This document shows, in pieces, positions 27,212-35,058 of a stretch of 64,000 nucleotides of DNA. Source of the DNA: JBLIRR01 sp049472395. GTDB lineage: Bacteria > SZUA-182 > DTGQ01 > JBLIRR01. Under the pieces are notes generated by a model, which was given only the letters and a program-made list of their open reading frames with translations, did not search any database and had not been told where the DNA came from. How positions within the stretch are numbered: the first letter of the stretch is position 1; each line of letters begins with the position of its first letter. Made by a program: the position numbers and the translations under genes. The DNA is taken from positions 35,042 to 99,041 of the forward strand of contig JBLIRR010000020.1 of NCBI GenBank assembly GCA_049472395.1. Direction: 5' to 3'.

Positions 27212-27250
27212 CAAATATACTCAGGTAAACAATAGTATTTTAAATGAATT

Positions 27251-28132
27251 GTGGATAAGATGAATAAAAAATTTTTTCTCTTCTTTATTTTTATTCTGAC
27301 CTTTCAGTTGAACATAAACTCTTACTCCATAATGACAAATGATTCTAGCACCTTGAAAATAGAGACTATCCCGCCGCGACCAGAAGATGCAATTACGGGA
27401 TCGGAATTTGCCTACCGCACAGCACGAATGACAGGACCAGAGAGGCAGCGCGCTGCGCTCGACGAGCTTCGAAAAGGAAACATTTCACCCTTTTTGCGAA
27501 ATCTCAAATCCGTCCAGCTCTCTTTCAAACCAATCGGGGGAAAGGAGAGGTTCGCAACCATCTGGGTAATGCCCGATTATTTGGCGATCGGCTCTGATGA
27601 TGATTTTCTCCGCATCCCACTCACCTACATATCAGCAACAGGGATTGCAGAGCAGTTTGGTTTCATTTTACCGACACGCAAGATGGTTGACGCTATCTAT
27701 AAGCAGGCAACCTGCCATTTGAAACCGGAGCCACTGCCACCTGGCCCGAATATGCGCTCCAGCGAATATTATTTAAAACATCAAGAAATGATACGGTCTC
27801 AGCGAGAAAGCGAAGGTTGCAGTCTGGGTGAGCTTATGGCCGGGCATAAGAAAGATGTGGTTATTAGTAATAGGCTTAATAAAAAACCTGGGAGTATGGC
27901 TATTTATGGGTGGCACCGAAAAAACGGGAAACCCATTCAGAGCTTAAGCACTGTTCACGGAGAGAAATATGCGGACTATAGTCACGGTATCCGCCTTGTT
28001 TACCGGATGACCTGGATTGATGGTGAACCACAATCGATCATCGATGTATTACAGGATCCTTCAATTGCACCCATATTAACCTATGAGAGGGTATTTCATA
28101 AGCTTTTCAGATTGCTCGGTTTGAAAAAATAA
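27251..28132 (+). CDS. Exported protein of unknown function with conserved YGWHR/YADYSHGIRLVYR motifs
   Basis: 293 residues (GTG at 27251; an ATG at 27260 is equally possible). The signal peptide ends near residue 30. The mature protein has motifs I associate with a family of secreted bacterial proteins without a named function: VMPDYLAIGSDDDFLRIPLT, LPTRKMVDAIYKQA, GHKKDVVISNRL, AIYGWHRKNGKPIQSLSTVHG and YADYSHGIRLVYR. The clustered His, Asp and Tyr residues look like a hydrolase active site (inference). The gene stands alone behind phased promoter C and is followed by a long gap. Length appears complete. Confidence 0.75.
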   Translation: MDKMNKKFFLFFIFILTFQLNINSYSIMTNDSSTLKIETIPPRPEDAITGSEFAYRTARMTGPERQRAALDELRKGNISPFLRNLKSVQLSFKPIGGKERFATIWVMPDYLAIGSDDDFLRIPLTYISATGIAEQFGFILPTRKMVDAIYKQATCHLKPEPLPPGPNMRSSEYYLKHQEMIRSQRESEGCSLGELMAGHKKDVVISNRLNKKPGSMAIYGWHRKNGKPIQSLSTVHGEKYADYSHGIRLVYRMTWIDGEPQSIIDVLQDPSIAPILTYERVFHKLFRLLGLKK

Positions 28133-28629
28133 AAACTAAGCAAAGTGCTGTATAAGATGATAAGAGAGTAACTGAAATAACTAATTAAGTTCAACAATTT
28201 TAATTTTGGGATAAATAACATTAAGTATTGATAAATAGAAAAAAGACAGAAAAAAGAATAAAAAAGTCATTTGATAAAATAAATTATTGCCTATAATTAT
28301 TCCTTAATAAAAAAGCAAACCATATGTGAGATGTTTTTGGGTAGGTTAAATGAAAATATGAGAAAAATTAAAGGTCGATCACCACCTCTAAAAAACAAAA
28401 AAGCCAAAGAATCAAAGACTCCAACGATGAAATAAAGTGTGTGGATTATGTTTTATTCATCGCGATATTAATAGAAGCAGAGGATTATTTAATTTTGCAT
28501 TAAAATTATCCCTTTATTTTGATTCTTTGGCCTATTTATTTCTATACCTAATTATTTAAAATGTCAAGTTTTAACTAAGAAAATAATTTTATTGAGGAAA
28601 GTATATAAAAAACTGAGGGGGAAAGAATA
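28133..28629. repeat. Gene-free region with a 14-bp inverted repeat
   Basis: No gene in 497 bp. GCCAAAGAATCAAA at 28403-28416 is inverted at 28518-28531 (TTTGATTCTTTGGC), enclosing 101 bp. A closely related AAAAAGCCAAAGAA recurs at about 34590 beside another phased promoter, and AAAAAAAGCCAAAAAA at about 26533. These may be ends of small non-autonomous elements. AATTTTGCATTAAAATT at about 28492 is a further small hairpin. Confidence 0.45.
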
Positions 28630-29409
28630 ATGGTTAGAAAAGAAATTGTCTGCAGTATGCAGGTTGTTAATATTCTTCTACTATTTTTTTTATTTTTAAG
28701 TACAATTATGTATTCTGGTATCAGAACCAGTCAGTCACAAATCTTGAATGGAATGCCCAGCATATCTTCCTATCCTATGGCATACCCTCCATCCTATCCA
28801 TCCTCTTTTAATTCTTCCCTAACTTCTATGGTTGATCCTTCATTATGGCCTGAAAGTATTGCAACAGAAGAGTTGGCATATCGAATTGAAGCACTCCCAT
28901 CATATGAGTATGCACTTGTAACAAAATGTGATCTCCTTGCCGGATTCTTTGAGTATGTGGAAGTCCCCAAGGATATTCTTCTTTTACCCTTTAAAACAAT
29001 CAGCTCTGGCAGTATCGTTAAGGCGGTATGCCAGTTATTGGACAATTTTGGAATCGTATATGTGGGTCGGAATGAAATGATTAACGATAGATTTAACATT
29101 TACTATACCGCTCATCGGACAACACCCGCAAGCCTGGGCGCTGTTAATTTTTCCGGTGCGTATCCTTCGGCATTACTTGGAAATACTTCATTTGTTTCTT
29201 CTCCTAATATAAGTACATTTCCTTCTAATAACATTGAAAATATAACACGATATCCTTTTTTATCATCTTCATTTATCCCCTATTACCCTTATCCTTTGGT
29301 ATTACCCATTGCAGAGCCGGGAGTGAGCATAGCGGACCAGACTACGAAAAGAAGTAAAAATAACCTATTACCTTCTCTATATCCCCAGATGCCTTACCCC
29401 ATTAATTAA
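28630..29409 (+). CDS. Secreted Ser/Pro/Tyr-rich protein of unknown function
   Basis: 259 residues, signal-peptide-like N-terminus (hydrophobic 14-30, cut near SQSQ). The first mature part (SISSYPMAYPPSYPSSFNSS) and the C-terminal 100 residues are low-complexity S/P/Y/N. Between them lies a compact domain (about 80-165) with LVTKCDLLAGFFEYVEVPKD, GSIVKAVCQLLDNFGIVYVG and FNIYYTAHRTTPASLG. No family recognised. The stop overlaps the next ATG by one base (TAATG), and a sigma-54 response regulator follows, so this may be an operon whose exported product is linked to that regulator. Confidence 0.6.
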   Translation: MVRKEIVCSMQVVNILLLFFLFLSTIMYSGIRTSQSQILNGMPSISSYPMAYPPSYPSSFNSSLTSMVDPSLWPESIATEELAYRIEALPSYEYALVTKCDLLAGFFEYVEVPKDILLLPFKTISSGSIVKAVCQLLDNFGIVYVGRNEMINDRFNIYYTAHRTTPASLGAVNFSGAYPSALLGNTSFVSSPNISTFPSNNIENITRYPFLSSSFIPYYPYPLVLPIAEPGVSIADQTTKRSKNNLLPSLYPQMPYPIN

Positions 29410-29630
29410 TGTTGGGTATTTTCCCTGCTATTTTAATGTTGCAGACTTATTACCATTCTCTGTTTGGAGACATACAACGGGTGGAAATAAAGGTAGTACA
29501 ATATAGCGTTGCCGGAATTTCCACCCACAGCATAAAGACACTATTAAATTTATCTCCAAGGGCATTTAACAATAAATCAGGGGAGATAAAAATCACTCGT
29601 CATCATATGGTTGGTAAACGGGCACAATGA
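29409..29630 (+). CDS. Small protein translationally coupled to the response regulator
   Basis: 73 residues. It starts on the TAATG overlap with the preceding gene and its stop overlaps the next start (ATGA), so it sits seamlessly between two real genes. That packing is the main evidence that it is translated. The sequence (LGIFPAILMLQTYYHSLFGD at the start, then a basic tail) fits no family I know. It could instead be decayed coding sequence kept for translational coupling. Confidence 0.45.
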   Translation: MLGIFPAILMLQTYYHSLFGDIQRVEIKVVQYSVAGISTHSIKTLLNLSPRAFNNKSGEIKITRHHMVGKRAQ

Positions 29631-31048
29631 TTAAAAGAATCCTTATTGTAGATGATGAAGAAGGTATTCGTTATTCTTTCAAACGATTCCTGAATGAAGC
29701 GGGGTATAATGTTGCAACTGCCAGAAATGGCGCAGAGGCATTAGAGAAATATGCAGAGGAACCCTACGATTTAGTTGTGCTGGATATATGCCTTCCTGAT
29801 ATATCGGGACTTGAAGTCTTATATAAGATAAAGACAATAGATCCCAATGCAATAATACTTATCATCACAGCATTTGGTACAACGGATATAGCTATTGAGG
29901 CCACGAAAAAAGGTGCTTATGACTATATCCAAAAACCCTTTGATATACTCACTATGAAGTCGACCATTCACCAGGCACTTACATACAGCCGCTTGAGGTA
30001 CACACAGAAGACGGTCGAGGAAATAAAAGCAGATCCCAAACCCACTTATACATTAATTGGGAATAGCCCTTTAATGCAAGAAGTATATAAAATGATCGGT
30101 CGAGTAGCGATGAGTGATATTAATATCCTGGTGCGGGGAGAGAGTGGCACAGGCAAAGAATTAGTTGCATGGGCAATTTATAAACATAGTAAACGTTCTG
30201 ACAAGGCCTTTGTTACCGTGAATTGTGCGGCCATTCCGGAAACTCTTCTTGAAAGCGAGCTTTTTGGCTATGAACGAGGAGCATTTACCGGTGCAATCCG
30301 CAGAAAAATCGGAAAATTTGAGCAGGCCACGTGTGGGACGATTTTTTTAGACGAAATCGGGGATATGCCCTTGTCCATTCAATCAAAATTATTGCGTGTT
30401 TTGCAGGAGAGGTGCTTTGAATCTCTTGGTGGTGAGCAGACAATTCATGTGGACGTGAGGGTGATCACAGCCACAAATACAAATCTTGAAAAATTAATTC
30501 AGGAAGGACAATTTCGAGAGGACCTTTATTACCGTCTCAAAGGCCTGACCATAACTTTGCCTCCTCTTCGCGCGCGAAAAGAGGATATTTCTCAACTTGT
30601 CGAGTATTTTTTAACTACCCAATGCAGCGTGCTCAAGGAGGGAAGAATATCGATTTCTAAAGAAGCAATAAATCGTCTGACCACGTATCATTGGCCTGGC
30701 AATGTGCGGGAGCTTGAAAATATAATGAAACGTGCCATTGTTTTGTGCAAAGGGAATTTAATAACAGAAGACCTTGTAATGGAGGAGTTTCAGGTATCTA
30801 TGCAAGGGATCGGCCCGCCGGATGACGGAATCGGTAAGTATCCTGATTGGAAGAAAGAGCTTGAGCTTTATAGGGGATCATTATATGAGAAAGTGATGTC
30901 AGAAACCGAAAAGAATCTCATTGAATGGGTGCTCAATCAAACAGAGGGCAACCAGGTCCAGACAGCAAAGATCTTAGGCATTTCCAGATTTATGCTACGA
31001 GATCGGCTCATGAAATATCAGCTCAAAAAAGAGATACACATACAGTAG
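29627..31048 (+). CDS. Sigma-54-dependent response regulator (NtrC family)
   Basis: 473 residues. Receiver domain (1-120) with phospho-acceptor Asp53 (VVLDICLPD) and the conserved Lys in YDYIQKPF; AAA+ sigma-54 interaction domain (about 145-375) with Walker A GESGTGKE, the GAFTGA loop that contacts sigma-54, Walker B TIFLDEIGDMP and arginine-finger region; and a C-terminal Fis-type helix-turn-helix (about 430-470, NQVQTAKILGISRFMLRDRL). On phosphorylation it should oligomerise and activate sigma-54 promoters. No kinase is adjacent; the orphan kinase at 18272 is a candidate. Confidence 0.95.
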   Translation: MIKRILIVDDEEGIRYSFKRFLNEAGYNVATARNGAEALEKYAEEPYDLVVLDICLPDISGLEVLYKIKTIDPNAIILIITAFGTTDIAIEATKKGAYDYIQKPFDILTMKSTIHQALTYSRLRYTQKTVEEIKADPKPTYTLIGNSPLMQEVYKMIGRVAMSDINILVRGESGTGKELVAWAIYKHSKRSDKAFVTVNCAAIPETLLESELFGYERGAFTGAIRRKIGKFEQATCGTIFLDEIGDMPLSIQSKLLRVLQERCFESLGGEQTIHVDVRVITATNTNLEKLIQEGQFREDLYYRLKGLTITLPPLRARKEDISQLVEYFLTTQCSVLKEGRISISKEAINRLTTYHWPGNVRELENIMKRAIVLCKGNLITEDLVMEEFQVSMQGIGPPDDGIGKYPDWKKELELYRGSLYEKVMSETEKNLIEWVLNQTEGNQVQTAKILGISRFMLRDRLMKYQLKKEIHIQ

Positions 31049-31059
31049 CTGATAGTAAT

Positions 31060-31164
31060 TCAATCATAGTGGTAAAATTTCATCCACATATCCCTGCGAA
31101 ACCTGCTGTGGAAATAGATCAGGAGCTTTTCTTTCTTGGCATATTCATTGCATTCCTTAAATAG
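31060..31164 (-). pseudogene. Possible thioredoxin-fold fragment
   Basis: A 34-codon minus-strand stretch ending in a stop reads LFKECNEYAKKEKLLIYFHS and goes on to RFRRDMWMKFYHYD. The pattern A-x-K-E-x-K-x-L-L-I-Y-F-H-S with a following C-x-x-C-like position (RFRRDM, cysteines absent) resembles thioredoxin-like proteins. It has no start and is far too short; weak evidence for another remnant. Confidence 0.3.
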
Positions 31165-31217
31165 GTAACTGAAAAGTATAATGGACCTAAAAATAAAAAA
31201 AACAAAGGGATACATAA

Positions 31218-31547
31218 ATGAGAAAAGAACAAGGAAAGAAAAAAAATCTCTATTATTTATTTATCATTAGTGTTTTATTAATATTATGTAATATAAAAAT
31301 CCTCGAAGGGTCTCCAAGGGTCACGGAAGCCTCGATAAAAGGAATTGAAAATATTACCCACAGAATGGTTGAGTTTAACAACAGAAAATTTGATGTGTAT
31401 ATCAATCATAATGTTAAATTTATCTCTGTTCACGGCACGGTAGATAGCTGGAGGGATTTAAAGAAAGTGGAAGATCATTTCAAAGTCATGGCCCCCTCTG
31501 ATTATCGGATTTATTGGGATATTGAATATGGGTGCGAAAAAGAATAA
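31218..31547 (+). CDS. Small exported protein, BON-like
   Basis: 109 residues with an N-terminal hydrophobic signal or anchor segment (about 11-28). The mature part contains FDVYINHNVKFISVHGTVDS followed by W-RDLKKVEDHFK, which resembles the BON-domain pattern (V-x-V-x-x-G-x-V-x-L-x-G-x-V, then a helix). BON domains are thought to bind membranes or phospholipids in the periplasm. The assignment is tentative. The gene stands alone. Confidence 0.5.
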   Translation: MRKEQGKKKNLYYLFIISVLLILCNIKILEGSPRVTEASIKGIENITHRMVEFNNRKFDVYINHNVKFISVHGTVDSWRDLKKVEDHFKVMAPSDYRIYWDIEYGCEKE

Positions 31548-31568
31548 TTATGGATCCCTTATCGATCA

Positions 31569-31703
31569 TTAAATTTTAATAACAGAATTCTCACTCCCAT
31601 ACATATTCCATGCTTTCTTGATGTTAAGAGGATCTAGTAACCAGTTACCATCCACCAAAAATTTATATTCATACCGCCCCGGTTTAATAATATTAAAATA
31701 AAA
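31569..31703 (-). pseudogene. Glycogen-binding (CBM48/AMPK-type) domain fragment
   Basis: A 44-codon minus-strand stretch without a start, cut off by an in-frame stop on its 5' side, reads FYFNIIKPGRYEYKFLVDGN followed by WLLDPLN and NMYGSENSVIKI. This is a close match to the end of CBM48/AMPK1-type carbohydrate-binding domains (L-x-P-G-x-Y-E-Y-K-F-x-V-D-G-x-W, D-P, G-x-x-N-S-V). Only the 3' end of the gene remains. Confidence 0.6.
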
Positions 31704-31752
31704 TTAAAAATCTCTAACTTTTCATTTCACAATACAAACACTTAGGGATTAA

Positions 31753-31801
31753 AATTTTTTAATTTTATTTTAATTTTATTTTAACCCTTCTTTTGTACTA
31801 T
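31753..31801 (+). promoter_or_regulatory. Phased 11-bp repeat promoter (site D)
   Basis: Units AATTTTTTAAT (31753-31763), TTTATTTTAAT (31764-31774) and TTTATTTTAAC (31775-31785), then 10 nt, then TACTAT at 31796-31801. It lies 38 bp before the exported-protein gene at 31839 (AAAGGAGG in between). Confidence 0.6.
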
Positions 31802-31838
31802 AAGATAAAGAAAATAAAGGAGGAGTCGATTTTTTTAT

Positions 31839-33221
31839 ATGAAAAGAATCAAATACACAATAGTCACGAGTGGGCTGATATTTTTATTAGCCCACATCCC
31901 GATCTGTTCATATTCACAGGATTTATCAGTGATCGATCTTCAGCAGTTTCGGGAGATATCCCAAATTGCCATCGATAATAAGAAAGGGCTTGCGGGGAGA
32001 GCCACACTGATCAATTTAAATCCAAAAATCAATGCATGGTTTCTGTTGCGCCTTGAATGGGATGATGGCCAAAGCGATGACTATCATTTAGAGAATAGAG
32101 AGCCTGATCGTCAAAAGATCTCTTTAGATCCTGCCAATCCATATGGTCTTGTGATTGTGACGGACAAAGATCACCACGTATGCGACCTGTGGTCACACAC
32201 CTCACCTTATAGCCTTGGCCAGGCAAGAGCTTCGAAAAGACCATACGCAACCCTCTGCCAAGGCCAGCTTTATTTGCGGAATAAAACTGAGGGGCATAAA
32301 ACCAACATGGAGTATGTGACGGATTTACTACGTCATTATGTATGGAAAGGCGATAAAATCGTGACCCTGGTAAGGGAAAAATTTTATCAAGATTCTTTTC
32401 TCATTACTCCTCAGGTAACACAGAGTGAAGCAGATGGAAAGAATATGAGGCGAAGACTCCCCAGCGCTCTGCTTCCCCCTTTGATCAATCCCCAATTTAT
32501 GAATGATTACATAGATACCCCTGAGCTAGGTATCGCGCTTCAGAATGCGGATAATGGCAAGATCATTATTGGCCGGTGGTATCAGGCCAAAGATTATCCT
32601 GAGATCTTTATCAGCGCTCTCCAGCCTAAGCTCATTGCGGGGGAAGTTCTTGAAAATGTAAAAAATCAGATTAATCCCCTCGATGCGGTGGAATTGTCCG
32701 CGTTGGTATACATGATCGCTTTTGATCTTGACAGTTTTGATGTCGGATTCGCTATGGGGACCGAGCATCCCCGCGTTGTCTGGTCCGAAAGAGTGCAGGA
32801 TAAGGTCCTGGATGTTTCTCTTAAAGGGCCGGACGGGATCGGGACAGTGGATCCCTTGGTTATGACCGGCATGGTGAATCCCGATAGCGCAGCCCGGATC
32901 GCTGCCACTTTTATCGGGGGCTTTAAGCGTTATCACGGGGCGTTTCGATATGGTGAGCTTGCATTTAAAAACCATGGCAGCCATTATGGATTTATTGAGG
33001 CCGGAACAGTTCTGAGCCGGCTTCAGCCTGGCCTTGCCACGGTGATTATCTATGATGACGGCAGGGTGGATTTGAAAACCTGGACAGAGCAGGATAATGA
33101 ACATATGGTTCATATCCGCTATGCGAGGCTTTGGGAAAACGTCTTTGTGATGCGCATGAGTGGGAAGGCGCGTGCGTCGGCAACCTTGAAAAACCGGATT
33201 ATCATTTTCAATTGGCTATAG
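31839..33221 (+). CDS. Exported protein of unknown function, 3' end replaced by out-of-frame SUMF1 gene
   Basis: 460 residues as read. The signal peptide is cut near YSQD. The body has motifs GQARASKRPYATLCQGQLYL, MEYVTDLLRHYVWKGDKIVT, FAMGTEHPRVVWSERV, GPDGIGTVDPLV and FRYGELAFKNHGSHYGFIEAG, which read like a conserved secreted protein of about 700-800 residues, possibly with a phosphodiester-glycosidase-like C-terminal part (weak recollection). At about residue 428 (RYARLWENVF..) the match ends, because from 33119 on the DNA encodes, in another frame, the C-terminal half of a SUMF1/FGE domain. The last roughly 30 residues are therefore probably an artefact of a deletion junction. Confidence 0.65.
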   Translation: MKRIKYTIVTSGLIFLLAHIPICSYSQDLSVIDLQQFREISQIAIDNKKGLAGRATLINLNPKINAWFLLRLEWDDGQSDDYHLENREPDRQKISLDPANPYGLVIVTDKDHHVCDLWSHTSPYSLGQARASKRPYATLCQGQLYLRNKTEGHKTNMEYVTDLLRHYVWKGDKIVTLVREKFYQDSFLITPQVTQSEADGKNMRRRLPSALLPPLINPQFMNDYIDTPELGIALQNADNGKIIIGRWYQAKDYPEIFISALQPKLIAGEVLENVKNQINPLDAVELSALVYMIAFDLDSFDVGFAMGTEHPRVVWSERVQDKVLDVSLKGPDGIGTVDPLVMTGMVNPDSAARIAATFIGGFKRYHGAFRYGELAFKNHGSHYGFIEAGTVLSRLQPGLATVIIYDDGRVDLKTWTEQDNEHMVHIRYARLWENVFVMRMSGKARASATLKNRIIIFNWL

Positions 33222-33577
33222 GCAAAGATCCGGGAACTGCTATTAGCCTCATGCGGGAGGCTCACAACCATAGTTACGAAAATAAGAAGACATGGAGCTA
33301 CGGGCCGGAATATAAGAGAGGAATATGTGCTGCATCCAGTACAAAGAGCCCTGGATGAGGGGGAGGGGAGTGGTCGCGGTGCGGCTCCAATACCTTCCCA
33401 TGCGGGTATTTCCCTGAGTGCCGAAGCTCTTTGGCCGTTTTTGACCTTCATGGAAATGCTGCAGAACATATGAATCTGCCCTTGAATGAAAGCCAGATGG
33501 CATGCCGTGGAAGCAGGGAGTATGGATATACAGAGATGAAAGGCAGTTGGTTTATCTTTAATTTGCCTATCAGTTAA
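33119..33577 (+). pseudogene. SUMF1/formylglycine-generating-enzyme domain fragment with frameshift
   Basis: In the frame from 33119 the DNA reads LCEALGKRLCDAHEWEGACV, then GKDPGTAISLMREAHNH and KTWSYGPEYKRGICAASST, stopping at 33358. Shifting frame, it continues GGGEWSRCGSNTFPCGYFPE, SSLAVFDLHGNAAEHMNLPL and TEMKGSWFIF to a stop at 33575-33577. GKRLCDAHEWEGAC and the VFDLHGNAAEHM stretch are hallmark SUMF1/EgtB/PvdO motifs. The N-terminal half is missing and at least one frameshift is present. It is joined to the end of the 31839 gene. Confidence 0.75.
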
Positions 33578-33580
33578 ATC

Positions 33581-33609
33581 TTGACATTATTAAAAAATAT
33601 GGCTACAAT
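33581..33609 (+). promoter_or_regulatory. Sigma-70 promoter for the toxin-antitoxin pair
   Basis: TTGACA at 33581-33586, exactly 17 bp, TACAAT at 33604-33609. A perfect -35 and a 5/6 -10 lie 31 bp before the antitoxin ATG. Confidence 0.8.
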
Positions 33610-33640
33610 TACGAAGAGATGTGTACATAAAGGAGAAAAA

Positions 33641-33913
33641 ATGAAAACAATAGGTGTAAAGGAATTCCGAGATAACCTTAGTCGCATTCTCAAACGGGTT
33701 GAGGAAGGGGAGGTAATAAGGATATTACGTCATGGAAAGAATGTGGTTGAGTTGAGACCCATAAATCAAAGTCTTGAACAGAAATTTCTGGAAAATCTCA
33801 AAGAAAAAGACCTTTTGGGGGGCGGTGCAGGTAAAATTGGATTTATTAGGAGCATCAAAAATCGCAAACCTCATATGCCTATTTCAGATATCGTGACAGA
33901 GGATCGTAGATGA
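33641..33913 (+). CDS. Phd/YefM-type antitoxin
   Basis: 90 residues from the ATG at 33641 with AAGGAG 5 nt upstream; a longer in-frame start is not needed. The N-terminus MKTIGVKEFRDNLSRILKRV and EVIRILRHGKNVVELRP are typical of Phd/YefM antitoxins, which bind their operator through this domain and neutralise the toxin with the C-terminal tail. The stop overlaps the toxin start (ATGA). Probably autoregulated by the toxin-antitoxin complex at the promoter 33581-33609. Confidence 0.9.
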   Translation: MKTIGVKEFRDNLSRILKRVEEGEVIRILRHGKNVVELRPINQSLEQKFLENLKEKDLLGGGAGKIGFIRSIKNRKPHMPISDIVTEDRR

Positions 33914-34341
33914 TAACCTATTTTGATACGAGTAGCATAGTAAAATGGTTTTTTGATGAACCATATATGGATTTGGCCCGGTCCATCAAAGATAGGGCCA
34001 CTCTAGCCTTTACATCCCTCATTGCTTATCCGGAAGTAATGTCAGCTATGAACCGTGCATGGAAAGATGAGCGTTGTTCACAATTAGAAATGGAAATGGT
34101 GCGTGATGAGTTTCACGCGGTATGGCACCAATTCAAATGGATTAAGATAAATGAAAGGTTAATGGAATTGGCTGGACAGCTCGTTTTCAGGCATAGTCTA
34201 AGGGGATTTGATAGTGTACATTTAGCTTCAGCCATTACCTTAGCCGAACAGGGTAATGGCATACAGTTTTTTTTTTCTTGCTTCGATAAGCATTTAAATA
34301 GCGCTGCCCAAAAAGAAGGATTCCATATCCACGACATATAG
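33910..34341 (+). CDS. vapC: VapC-like PIN-domain toxin
   Basis: 143 residues. PIN-domain endoribonuclease fold with acidic metal ligands: Asp6 in MITYFDTSSIVKW, a Glu in AYPEVMSA, Asp in LRGFDSVHLASA and Asp in FFSCFDKHL. VapC toxins cut tRNA or rRNA when released from the antitoxin. The 4-bp overlap with the Phd-type antitoxin shows translational coupling. Length and catalytic residues look intact, so this pair is probably functional and one of few fully intact units between 24 and 35 kb. Confidence 0.9.
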   Translation: MITYFDTSSIVKWFFDEPYMDLARSIKDRATLAFTSLIAYPEVMSAMNRAWKDERCSQLEMEMVRDEFHAVWHQFKWIKINERLMELAGQLVFRHSLRGFDSVHLASAITLAEQGNGIQFFFSCFDKHLNSAAQKEGFHIHDI

Positions 34342-34466
34342 TGAGATCAAACGTTAAAGCCCTTTAATATACTGAAATATTAAGACGATTCATTAGTTTT
34401 TGTTTTTTTAAACGAGCAATGTGAGAAGCTTGTGCACCACTCCTTATTATTTTTATAATTGATTAA

Positions 34467-34515
34467 AATTTTTTAATTCTGTTTTAACATTTTTTTAATA
34501 TTAATTATATATATT
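34467..34515 (+). promoter_or_regulatory. Phased 11-bp repeat promoter (site E), orphaned
   Basis: Units AATTTTTTAAT (34467-34477), TCTGTTTTAAC (34478-34488) and ATTTTTTTAAT (34489-34499), then 10 nt, then TATATT at 34510-34515. A strong AAGGAGGGG follows at about 34562, but no ATG/GTG/TTG at proper spacing; ATA AAA ATA ATC follows and the frame closes after 17 codons. The gene it served is gone. Confidence 0.55.
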
Positions 34516-34798
34516 ATTAAATATGATAATATAAATAATAGTTACTATTAAAAGAATTTTAAAGGAGGGGAAAATATATAAAAATAATCCAAAAAGCCAA
34601 AGAACCTTTTTTTGCAATCAACTTGAAATGAGCTAATTTTTTTAAAATAAGTGCTGCCACAGAGGTGGTAAAAGAGGCAGGCGATTCAGGAAAGCTCTAA
34701 TATGTATGCAAAAGATAAAATCGAGGTATTACAAATTGATTTGGAATCTGCCCTTGAAGCAGTAAGCAATGAGGATAAAAAAATTTTTAAACTCTTTT

Positions 34799-35058
34799 AT
34801 GAATATATTTAATAAAGCCACTGATGTGGTAAAATTCAGGGGGGAAAAAGACAGAGAGCTAATATGGGGGATTTTACTATACGATCATTCTGACGTAAAG
34901 GTTATTGATTGGGCTAAATAAAAAAGACAATCTATTTAGGTATAAGATTTTTAGACAATGTTATTGAGATCAATAAATATCCTTTAGATCATATAAAAGA
35001 GATAACAAATAAGAACCAAAAATTCACTCAGCAATCTAATTATAAATTGAATAATTGA
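34799..35058 (+). pseudogene. nrdJ: Class II ribonucleotide reductase (NrdJ-like) fragments
   Basis: Two short stretches match separate parts of the vitamin B12-dependent reductase. 34799-34921 reads MNIFNKATDVVKFRGEKDRE then GILLYDHSDVKVI, resembling the F-x-A-A-T-x-V-V-K-..-G-I-L-x-x-D-H-P-D-I active-site region. 34922-35058 reads LGIRFLDNVIEINKYPLDHI then KEITNKNQK, matching the conserved RFLDNVI-D-x-N-x-Y-P block. The intervening sequence and everything else are missing. The upstream small frame (34702-34812, MYAKDKIEVLQIDLESALEA..) is not recognised. Confidence 0.55.

Noticed and set aside
34605..34812. Short frame MYAKDKIEVLQIDLESALEA.. as a real small gene
   Set aside because: No ribosome-binding site of note, only 36 codons, and it lies within the remnant stretch before the NrdJ-like fragments.
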